Shown: in pieces, positions 6,940 to 12,964 of the stretch | How the letters are laid out: the number at the start of each line of letters is the position of its first letter | How positions within the stretch are numbered: the first letter of the stretch is position 1 | From: Bacteroidales bacterium | GTDB lineage: Bacteria; Bacteroidota; Bacteroidia; Bacteroidales; Paludibacteraceae | Assembly: GCA_900767385.1 (NCBI GenBank) | Contig: CAAFYY010000002.1 | Location: 1-26,975, forward strand | Direction of reading: 5' to 3' | DNA: 26,975 bases | Position numbers and translations under genes: made by a program | Notes under the pieces: generated by a model | Databases searched by the model: none | What the model was told of the DNA's origin: nothing | The model's input: only the letters and a program-made list of their open reading frames with translations

Positions 6940-8868
6940 ATGAGAAATATCTTTTGTCTTAGTGTGCTGATGATGCTATCTCTGATGGCAACGGCGCAAA
7001 CGGATACGGTTCGTATCTATGGTTTGGATGAAGTGGTAGTCGGTGGAACCCAAGTCAAGGTCTCCTCCGATGCCTATCGTGTGGTTTCCATCCTTGGTCG
7101 CGATGAGATCGCCACCCTTCCCGTAACTTCTATCTCCGACCTCCTCGACTATCTCCCTGGCATCGATGTCCGCACCCGTGGCGGTCAAGGTGTTCAGGCT
7201 GATATCTCCATGCGTGGTGGTACCTTCGACCAAGTCCTTGTGATGCTCAATGGCGTTAATATCACTGACCCTCACACAGGTCACCACACCCTCAACCTCC
7301 CTATCGACCTCAGCATGGTAGACCGCATCGAGGTGCTTCAGGGCACGAGCATCAGCGCCTTCGGACTCTCCGCCTTTAGTGGTGCCATCAATATCGTGAC
7401 AGGCAATGGCAATGCCTCCGAGGTGAAAGCTACCGTTGAAGGTGGTGCTCACGGCTACTTCATGCCTTCAGTCAATGTCCACCAAAACGTTGGTCTGTGG
7501 AAACTTACCGGTGCTGCTTCCTACAATCAGTCAACTGGCTACATGGAAAACACCGACTATAAATATGGTAATATCTTCCTTCAGGCTCGCTATGCCAACC
7601 GTCGTACAGGCGATTTCAATATCCAGTTGGGCGGCCAACTCAAGGACTTCGGCTCCAACTCGTTCTATTCGCTGAAATATCCAGATCAGTATGAGGCAAC
7701 CAAGATGTTGACGGGTGCCGTGACCTGGAACTACGACTTCAACTTCCCGATGCACCTGGAGGCCTCTCTCTTCACACGCGCCCATTACGACCGTTTTGAA
7801 CTCTTCCGCGAGGGCGTCGTGGAATTTCCAGCGTGGTACGCCAACCACAACTACCACGTTTCCAATGTCTCAGGCGCTAATGCTAAACTCTCCTGGCTGG
7901 AGAAATGGGGCAAGACAACCGTGGGTCTTGAGGTACGTAATGAAAACATCCTCTCCAATGTGTTGGGCGATTCGTTGAAATCAATCCATTATATCCCTTA
8001 CACCCATAAGGAGATGCAGTTCACTGTCGGAAAAAACCGATTCAATGTCAACTACTTCGCTGAACAAAGTTTCTTCTACAAAGACTTCTCGGCATCCCTT
8101 GGTGTGTCTGGCAACTACAACACAATGTTCCGCAACAATTTTAGCTTCGGTGCCAATCTTGGATATCAGTTCGCTCCTCAGGGTCAGGTGTTTGCCAACG
8201 TAAGCCGTAGCCTCCGTCTCCCAACCTTCACCGACCTCTACTACAAGAGTGCCACACAGATTGCCAATCCAGAGTTGAAACCAGAGTCCAGCCTCAACCT
8301 TGAGTTGGGCGTACGCTATGCTACTCACGGCTTCTACACCTCTCTAAACGCCTACTGCCGTTTCGGTCAGAATATCATCGACTGGGTGAAAGCACCTGAG
8401 GATGAGCAATGGCGCAGCATGAACCACACAGCTGTCAATGCGATGGGTGGTGAATTGACCGTCGGCTATCACGGAGGCTATTGGTTGAAGACTATCGAGT
8501 CTACCTATGCCTTCTGTCATCTTAATAAGGACGCCGGCGAACTGATCAGCAAATATGCCCTTGACTATCTCCGTCACAAAGCAACCTTCACCCTCAGCCA
8601 CGGCATCTATCGTGGTTTCGGTGCGGAATGGCAACTCACCTTCCAAAGCCGCAACGGCGAATATACCGATATGGCTGGCAATGTGGTGGCCTACAAACCT
8701 GTTCTCCTCCTCGACGGTAAGGTCTATTGGCAGAACAGAAATATCAATGTCTATGCCAGTGCTTCCAACCTCACCAACCGCAGTTACTATGACTATGGCG
8801 GCATTCTCCAACCAGGCATCTGGGTGAAAGCGGGTATCGCTGTTACCATCAACACCGATAAAAAATAA
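6940..8868 (+). CDS. TonB-dependent outer-membrane receptor (BtuB/CirA size class)
   Basis: 642 aa from the ATG at 6940, chosen because MRNIFCLSVLMMLSLMATAQ is a complete signal peptide. Seen: a TonB-box-like segment LDEVVV shortly after cleavage, a plug domain (about 35-150) with ISDLLDYLPGIDVRTRGGQG, ISMRGGTFDQVLVMLNGV and RIEVLQGTS...GAINIVTG, then a 22-strand-type barrel rich in alternating aromatics. It lacks the carboxypeptidase-like N-terminal domain and the size (about 1000 aa) of SusC, and no SusD is adjacent, so it is not a classic polysaccharide-utilisation receptor. The ligand is unknown; siderophore, cobalamin or another chelate is possible. It uses TonB/ExbBD energy. The gene is monocistronic, with a long leader and a strong terminator. 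Unusually for a barrel, the last residues (NTDKK) do not end in an aromatic residue. Confidence 0.9.
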   Translation: MRNIFCLSVLMMLSLMATAQTDTVRIYGLDEVVVGGTQVKVSSDAYRVVSILGRDEIATLPVTSISDLLDYLPGIDVRTRGGQGVQADISMRGGTFDQVLVMLNGVNITDPHTGHHTLNLPIDLSMVDRIEVLQGTSISAFGLSAFSGAINIVTGNGNASEVKATVEGGAHGYFMPSVNVHQNVGLWKLTGAASYNQSTGYMENTDYKYGNIFLQARYANRRTGDFNIQLGGQLKDFGSNSFYSLKYPDQYEATKMLTGAVTWNYDFNFPMHLEASLFTRAHYDRFELFREGVVEFPAWYANHNYHVSNVSGANAKLSWLEKWGKTTVGLEVRNENILSNVLGDSLKSIHYIPYTHKEMQFTVGKNRFNVNYFAEQSFFYKDFSASLGVSGNYNTMFRNNFSFGANLGYQFAPQGQVFANVSRSLRLPTFTDLYYKSATQIANPELKPESSLNLELGVRYATHGFYTSLNAYCRFGQNIIDWVKAPEDEQWRSMNHTAVNAMGGELTVGYHGGYWLKTIESTYAFCHLNKDAGELISKYALDYLRHKATFTLSHGIYRGFGAEWQLTFQSRNGEYTDMAGNVVAYKPVLLLDGKVYWQNRNINVYASASNLTNRSYYDYGGILQPGIWVKAGIAVTINTDKK

Positions 8869-8894
8869 AGTCCAATAGTTTGAAACAAAAGTGA

Positions 8895-8956
8895 CGACCC
8901 ATAGCTGGGTCGGTCCTCCCGCTCCCATGGTTGCTTGCAGCCGTGGGAGTTTTTTT
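8895..8956 (+). terminator. Tandem hairpins and intrinsic terminator after the TonB receptor gene
   Basis: A first small hairpin (CGACCC 8895-8900 with GGGTCG 8907-8912) precedes the main one: CTCCCATGG (8922-8930) with CCGTGGGAG (8941-8949), a 10-nt loop and seven T at 8950-8956. Confidence 0.85.
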
Positions 8957-9106
8957 GTTTGGAGTGGTTTTGCTCTTTGGGGGATTGGCATATATATCAA
9001 AAAAATCAACTATCTTTATTCACTTTTTGGCACCTCTATGCAACTATATTATGAACCGTATGGAAAAGATGCATCGCCATACATAACATTCATAAATAGT
9101 AAAACA

Positions 9107-9598
9107 ATGAAAAGAATCAACTATCTGATGGGATTTTTATTCGTTTTGACCTTAGCTGCTTTTGCCAGTTGCGACAAAAACGAAACAATGACTATGGAAG
9201 CCACAGAAAACTCTGTTGAGGCAGCCATCGATTACGAGAAACCCTATACGCAAGTGCTTACAGAGCCAAAGAATCATTATTCAGTTGGTGTAAGCGGAAA
9301 AGTATATACTTCTCAGGGTCTACTCTATAGCAAGATTCACACCCAGGTTACACTGACTAAACTTTCTCAACGTAATATGGCAACATTTTCAATGGAGGAA
9401 TCAGAATCGGAGTACAGGGTGACAGTAGTTCGAATCAAATCGTCTGTGGATCATACCGATGTTGCAGAAGACATCTGCAGCAACGATTCATCCGAAATGT
9501 CGAAATTTGTGCTTGAAGCCGTAATGGGAGACCACTCGGTAAAAGTTTGGTTCGACAAAGAAAGTGGAATGTGGCATGGTTTTATCGTTGAAAAATGA
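9107..9598 (+). CDS. Putative lipoprotein upstream of a sigma-factor cassette
   Basis: 163 aa from the ATG at 9107; the frame is open from 8891, but the upstream part crosses the preceding terminator and MKRINYLMGFLFVLTLAAFASC is a clear lipoprotein signal (C22). The mature domain alternates beta-like stretches and charged residues (NHYSVGVSGKVYTSQGLLYS, MATFSMEESESEYRVTVVRI) and ends in WFDKESGMWHGFIVEK. I recognise no family. It lies 73 nt before an ECF-like sigma gene on the same strand, with a hairpin between. Whether it is co-transcribed, or is a target or sensor of the sigma system, cannot be told from sequence. A TATCTTTA box at 9011-9018 could be its promoter, but the upstream element is badly spaced. 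Confidence 0.75.
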   Translation: MKRINYLMGFLFVLTLAAFASCDKNETMTMEATENSVEAAIDYEKPYTQVLTEPKNHYSVGVSGKVYTSQGLLYSKIHTQVTLTKLSQRNMATFSMEESESEYRVTVVRIKSSVDHTDVAEDICSNDSSEMSKFVLEAVMGDHSVKVWFDKESGMWHGFIVEK

Positions 9599-9620
9599 TA
9601 ATTGACTATCTTCGTTAACA

Positions 9621-9659
9621 AATACAAGCTGGAAGACGATTCGCCTTCTGGCTTGTATT
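9621..9659 (+). promoter_or_regulatory. 15-bp hairpin between lipoprotein and sigma-factor genes
   Basis: A9621-G9635 pairs with C9645-T9659 (two G-U pairs, 9-nt loop). The U-tract is poor (TCTTGG), so it is either a weak terminator of the lipoprotein gene or a structure in the sigma mRNA leader, ending only 12 nt before that ATG and thus able to affect ribosome access. Confidence 0.5.
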
Positions 9660-9671
9660 CTTGGTTGGATA

Positions 9672-10130
9672 ATGAAAGAGACTTTTATTGAGATATACGA
9701 TATTTTGATTTTCAGGGCCGAGAGCATTGTCAAGAACAAAGATGACGCATACGACATCGTGCAAGACCTGTTTTTGACTATTGACGACCGGAAAAATCTA
9801 TTCCAAAATATTTCAAACAAACGCGGCTATTTGTATGGAATGGTTACAAAGAAAGCCTTGATGTTTTTGCGTGATAGGCAAAGCCATGCCGAGAAAGAAA
9901 AATCAATTGTCACTGGCGTAACATACGAAGATTCAAGTATTCAGCTTGATATTGACAAACTCTTATCGGGATTAACCAATCTGCAAAGGCAGATTGTCCA
10001 GTTGCATGATATTGAGGGTTTTTCGTGTTTTGAGATAGCCATCAAGATTGCCCGCACTCCTGTTGCTGTCAAGAAACAACTTGCACTTGCACATAAAACA
10101 CTAAAAAACACCTATAAAAATGGATTTTGA
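9672..10130 (+). CDS. ECF-like sigma-70 family RNA polymerase sigma factor
   Basis: 152 aa, the size of a two-region ECF sigma factor. The N-terminal half resembles sigma region 2: DDAYDIVQDLFLTI and then RGYLYGMVTKKALMFLRDR, the stretch that melts and reads the -10 element. The C-terminal 55 residues resemble region 4: LLSGLTNLQRQIVQLHDIEG, then FEIAIKIARTPVAVKKQLALAHKTLKN, a helix-turn-helix for the -35 element. The region 4 core (more often EIAxxLgis-TVksrl) is somewhat divergent (EIAIKIARTPVAVKKQL). The gene overlaps the next one by 11 nt, the usual arrangement for a sigma and its anti-sigma factor. Its regulon is unknown; autoregulation is likely for the class but no promoter duplicate was found. 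Confidence 0.83.
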   Translation: MKETFIEIYDILIFRAESIVKNKDDAYDIVQDLFLTIDDRKNLFQNISNKRGYLYGMVTKKALMFLRDRQSHAEKEKSIVTGVTYEDSSIQLDIDKLLSGLTNLQRQIVQLHDIEGFSCFEIAIKIARTPVAVKKQLALAHKTLKNTYKNGF

Positions 10131-10491
10131 ACAATTAGATAAACACCTGGCATCGTTTTATGACGGAACGATAAACCAGCACGACTTAGAAAAACTTTTT
10201 GATGCCTTTCTATTCGACTCCGACGTACGAATTCTTAGACCGAACGATGCGGCTATACTGATACCGCTCGCCCTGGCCAGAAAAGACCACCAGTCTGAGC
10301 AGGCAGGCATGATGAGATTTCATTCTCGCCCCAAGTGGCTCGCCGCGGCCATCGCTTTCTTCGCCATAATCGTGGGATCAATAGCCGTATTGGAATTCAG
10401 ACAACCTACACAAATATATATCAGTACAACCGATTGCGACAACGAGTGTGCCGAACAATGGTTGGCAAGAACAATACAGACAGCCTTATGA
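10120..10491 (+). CDS. Putative membrane anti-sigma factor
   Basis: 123 aa. It starts inside the sigma gene (11-nt overlap, different frame). Residues 1-70 are acidic and helical (LDKHLASFYDGTINQHDLEKLFDAFLFD), a fitting cytoplasmic sigma-binding part. One membrane helix (WLAAAIAFFAIIVGSIAVL, about 71-89) follows, then a short periplasmic tail of about 35 residues with two Cys (TDCDNEC). No zinc-binding HxxxCxxC anti-sigma motif and no FecR domain are present, so the call rests on position, topology and size. The short periplasmic tail suggests signal input through a partner, perhaps the next gene product, or through proteolysis. The stop overlaps the next start as ATGA. Confidence 0.65.
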   Translation: MDFEQLDKHLASFYDGTINQHDLEKLFDAFLFDSDVRILRPNDAAILIPLALARKDHQSEQAGMMRFHSRPKWLAAAIAFFAIIVGSIAVLEFRQPTQIYISTTDCDNECAEQWLARTIQTAL

Positions 10492-10928
10492 AAAAGATTT
10501 TATTATTCATGATTTTGACCATGCACTTTTCCGTTTTTGGCCAATCCGATTTCTATCAGACTTGTTTGTCTCGGAAAGATGTGGCAAAAGTGGCCTATTT
10601 TAAGAATCAAAATGTTGACGATGAACGAGTTGATATTACTTTGGTGCAGGCCAAAGATAGTACTGCTTTTAGAAAGATTCTTGATGAGTATGGCATACCA
10701 TTCTCAAAAGATTCCAAAGCGGAGGGTCTGACGATTTGTATTAGGAACAACGACGACCCAATGCTTGAGCAACCCCAAAAAAACGGAAAGGTTTCATTAA
10801 GAAACGCCTGCCTTATAGGAGCCTCCGAGACGGAACTCACAATCTATGTCTTCCATAATCTGAGAAACGAAGACAGGCTGCTTACAATCATCCAATACAT
10901 CCTAAAGGAGAAAAACAGGGAAAAGTAA
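10488..10928 (+). CDS. Small secreted protein of the sigma/anti-sigma cassette
   Basis: 146 aa from the ATG at 10488, which overlaps the anti-sigma stop (ATGA), implying translational coupling. A longer in-frame start at 10335 would lie wholly within the anti-sigma gene and hide the signal peptide MKKILLFMILTMHFSVFGQ, so it is rejected. The mature part (about 127 residues) has mixed alpha/beta character: KVAYFKNQNVDDERVDITLV, a helix TAFRKILDEYGI, and a C-terminal TIYVFHNLRNEDRLLTIIQYIL. It resembles in layout the small periplasmic DUF4252-type proteins that often follow sigma/anti-sigma pairs in Bacteroidetes, but I could not match that family with confidence. No lipobox. Its role is unknown; periplasmic signal input or effector is the guess. 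Confidence 0.75.
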   Translation: MKKILLFMILTMHFSVFGQSDFYQTCLSRKDVAKVAYFKNQNVDDERVDITLVQAKDSTAFRKILDEYGIPFSKDSKAEGLTICIRNNDDPMLEQPQKNGKVSLRNACLIGASETELTIYVFHNLRNEDRLLTIIQYILKEKNREK

Positions 10929-11252
10929 TTGGTTCCAAGGAATCATGCGGCCCTAATTTGAAAATCTATTTGTTGACCATGCCTAATTTTTCGGGGCAGG
11001 TCTATTCTAAATAGAGGCAAATAGTTTTCCTTTAAAACTGTAAGGTGACCATTTTGTTGCGGCTGTTTTTGTGAGAAAACTAAGAAAAAACTTTTTGCTG
11101 CGGCTGAATTTATTAAGGAAAACTCCGGAGACATTCTGCAGAAACCATTTACCTTTGGGAAATAATGGAATAGATTTACATTAGACTCTTCGGGCGAACG
11201 AAAAACAGGAAAACTTTACCTTAGATTGAAATGAAGTTAGTATCTTTGCGCT
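10929..11252. other. Intergenic stretch without a supported gene
   Basis: 324 bases between the secreted-protein gene and the RNase H gene, AT-rich. Possible weak hairpin GACC-GCC/GGC-GGTC around 10975-11001 with no good U-tract. Two near-identical decamers GTTGCGGCTG and GCTGCGGCTG (near 11056-11065 and 11097-11106) sit in similar T-rich surroundings. The right end holds the RNase H promoter box. A 63-codon minus-strand frame here is not protein-like. Confidence 0.5.
11241..11248 (+). promoter_or_regulatory. Promoter -7 box abutting the RNase H start codon
   Basis: TATCTTTG matches TAnnTTTG and ends 4 nt before the ATG at 11253. The upstream element at the expected spacing is weak (TTTACC near 11215). 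The geometry predicts a leaderless or nearly leaderless mRNA, as for the HU/SPOR gene. Confidence 0.55.
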
Positions 11253-11909
11253 ATGGCAAAACAGAAACTGAATTTCTACGTCGTATGGGTGGGGCGCACT
11301 ACGGGTGTCTTCAGCTCTTGGAGTGATTGCGAGGCCTCAGTCAAGGGCTTTGGTGGCGCAAAATTCAAGGGATTCGCAACGCGTGAGGAGGCTGAAAAGG
11401 CTTTTTCGGAATCCCATGAGAAATATGTCGTCCTTCCTACAGCAGAAGAGCGCAAGCAACGTAAGGCAGCCAAGGCTCAGGCTTCTGCTCCTGTGGGCGG
11501 TCCGATTCAGCAGGCGTTGGCGGTAGACGCCGCATGCAGTGGTCCTTGCGGCCCGATGGAATATCAAGCCGTTTGGGTTGCTACCGGACAGAGAATCTTC
11601 CACTGCGGCCCACTGGAGGACGGCACCAACAACGTCGGCGAGTTTCTTGCCATCGTTCACGGTCTCGCTTATATGAAGAAATGCGGAAAATGTTTTCCCA
11701 TCTATAGCGACAGTCGCAATGCACTCCTCTGGGTGAAACTCCGTCAGTGTCGCACCAAACTGGAACACACTCCACGCAACGCCGAAATCTTCAACCTCAT
11801 CGCCCGCGCTGAGACCTGGCTCCGCAACAACGACTACAGCGACATCCCACTCCTCAAATGGGAAACCAAGCAGTGGGGCGAGATACCTGCCGACTTCGGA
11901 CGGAAGTAG
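11253..11909 (+). CDS. Ribonuclease HI with N-terminal viroplasmin (hybrid-binding) domain
   Basis: 218 aa. It cuts the RNA strand of RNA-DNA hybrids (R-loops, primer remnants). The N-terminal viroplasmin/hybrid-binding domain (about 5-52) has NFYVVWVGRTTGVFSSW and AKFKGFATREEAEKAF. A basic Ala/Lys linker (65-85) leads to the catalytic domain, where the four acidic metal ligands can be placed: D92 (AVDAACSG), E130 (NNVGEFLAI), D153 (IYSDSRNA) and D214 (IPADFGRK). This arrangement is the common Bacteroidetes RNase H1. The start cannot be moved downstream without losing the first domain. It appears monocistronic. Confidence 0.93.
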   Translation: MAKQKLNFYVVWVGRTTGVFSSWSDCEASVKGFGGAKFKGFATREEAEKAFSESHEKYVVLPTAEERKQRKAAKAQASAPVGGPIQQALAVDAACSGPCGPMEYQAVWVATGQRIFHCGPLEDGTNNVGEFLAIVHGLAYMKKCGKCFPIYSDSRNALLWVKLRQCRTKLEHTPRNAEIFNLIARAETWLRNNDYSDIPLLKWETKQWGEIPADFGRK

Positions 11910-11977
11910 AGACGAAAAATTTATCGTTTTTCAATAAAAAAAAGAACAAAGAATAGTGCTATACCAAAAATAGTCTG

Positions 11978-11985
11978 TATATTTG
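11978..11985 (+). promoter_or_regulatory. Promoter -7 box for the DUF2975-XRE pair
   Basis: TATATTTG matches TAnnTTTG, 32 nt before the ATG at 12018. No clear TTTG at the 19-20 nt spacing. Confidence 0.45.
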
Positions 11986-12017
11986 CACTCCAATTACTTT
12001 CAGACCGTTTTGAGAAA

Positions 12018-12698
12018 ATGAGAAAGATTAAAGTCCTGTCATTCTTTATATTGGCTTGCTTCTTCGCGTCAATAATCGTTCGCACCTACACCTCTGTAGG
12101 CGAAGTGAACAGTGTGATGAACAATGTCAATACCATCAAAATGGGAAATACCGACTCTCCGGAGACTGACACCCTCGAAGCGCAGCTCTTCATTGACCTC
12201 AAGATAAAAGACCTCAAAGAAGAAAACGTTCGATGGAACGCCTATAATACACTGACTGGCGACAGCATCTTGCTGCTCCCGACAAGCGCCCATTGCTTTC
12301 TTTCGCGCGAGCATCGTCCTCTTACGGTGCTTGAGAAGACCTACAAGGCGCTGAGCCTCCCGGTCAACTGTGTCATCTCGGCGCTGTTTATCGCCATCCT
12401 TGTCCTCTTTGTCATGGTGCTGCTCTCGTTCTTCCGTACGAAAGTCTTCGACCATAAAAACGTGCGCCACATGCACTCCATCGGCGTCAGTCTGCTGGTA
12501 GTCGGCGTGTTGGACACACTCTGGCACGCCTTGGAAATCTATCTCGCCTCTCAGGCCTTTGCCACCGAGAACTTTGGCGTTGACTACCGTAACGTGTGGG
12601 CCTGGACCCCTATCATGTCGGGTCTCGTCGTGCTTTTGATGTGTGAGGTGTTGCGTTATGCCACCGATATTAAACAAGATCAGGATTTGACCATCTAA
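12018..12698 (+). CDS. DUF2975-family membrane protein
   Basis: 226 aa with four predicted membrane helices: residues 5-23, about 113-140 (VISALFIAILVLFVMVLLSFF), about 150-175 (IGVSLLVVGVLDTLWHALEI) and about 194-212 (TPIMSGLVVLLMCEVLRYA), ending in a DIKQDQDLTI tail. A soluble loop of about 85 residues lies between helices 1 and 2, probably outside the cytoplasm. The C-terminal half and the tight link to a small XRE regulator 17 nt downstream are typical of DUF2975. The function of the family is not known; the pairing suggests that the membrane protein senses or controls something through the regulator, as inference only. It could equally be a small-molecule stress module. Confidence 0.75.
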   Translation: MRKIKVLSFFILACFFASIIVRTYTSVGEVNSVMNNVNTIKMGNTDSPETDTLEAQLFIDLKIKDLKEENVRWNAYNTLTGDSILLLPTSAHCFLSREHRPLTVLEKTYKALSLPVNCVISALFIAILVLFVMVLLSFFRTKVFDHKNVRHMHSIGVSLLVVGVLDTLWHALEIYLASQAFATENFGVDYRNVWAWTPIMSGLVVLLMCEVLRYATDIKQDQDLTI

Positions 12699-12715
12699 TA
12701 GAGTAGGAGAGACGT

Positions 12716-12943
12716 ATGCCGATAATCGTGAACCTTGATGTGGTGATGGCCAAACGGAAAATATCGTTGGGTGAGTTGTCAGAACGAGTGGATATCACCC
12801 CTGCCAACCTCTCCATCCTAAAGACAGGCAAAGCAAAAGCCGTTCGCTTTTCCACCTTGGAGGCCATCTGCAAGGTTCTTGAATGCCAACCTGGCGAACT
12901 CCTGAGTTTTACCGCCACCGAAGAATTGGAAAAAGAGAAATAA
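12716..12943 (+). CDS. XRE-family helix-turn-helix regulator (YozG/HTH_26 type)
   Basis: 75 aa, a single Cro/C1-type domain: VVMAKRKISLGELSERVDIT (helices 1-2), PANLSILKTGKAKAVRFSTL (recognition helix and after), then EAICKVLECQPGELL, the closing helix typical of this small subfamily. No ligand domain. It lies 17 nt behind the DUF2975 gene and 21 nt before the M16 protease gene, so it may be cotranscribed with either or both. Targets are unknown; autoregulation of the pair is common for such regulators. Confidence 0.9.
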   Translation: MPIIVNLDVVMAKRKISLGELSERVDITPANLSILKTGKAKAVRFSTLEAICKVLECQPGELLSFTATEELEKEK

Positions 12944-12964
12944 TATAAAATAAGTTTTATCAAT

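Noticed and set aside
5598..8868. Polysaccharide-utilisation (SusCD) locus
   Set aside because: The receptor is too short for SusC and lacks its N-terminal domain; no SusD or glycoside hydrolase is nearby, and the adjacent lipoprotein is divergent.
8891..9106. 235-aa version of the lipoprotein
   Set aside because: The extension begins inside the receptor gene's terminator and precedes a clear lipoprotein signal at 9107.
10335..10487. 197-aa version of the small secreted protein
   Set aside because: The extension lies wholly inside the anti-sigma gene in another frame and would hide a clean signal peptide starting at 10488.
10943..11134. 63-codon minus-strand frame in the gap before the RNase H gene
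   Set aside because: Low-complexity composition, no promoter or family resemblance; it looks like chance in AT-rich DNA.
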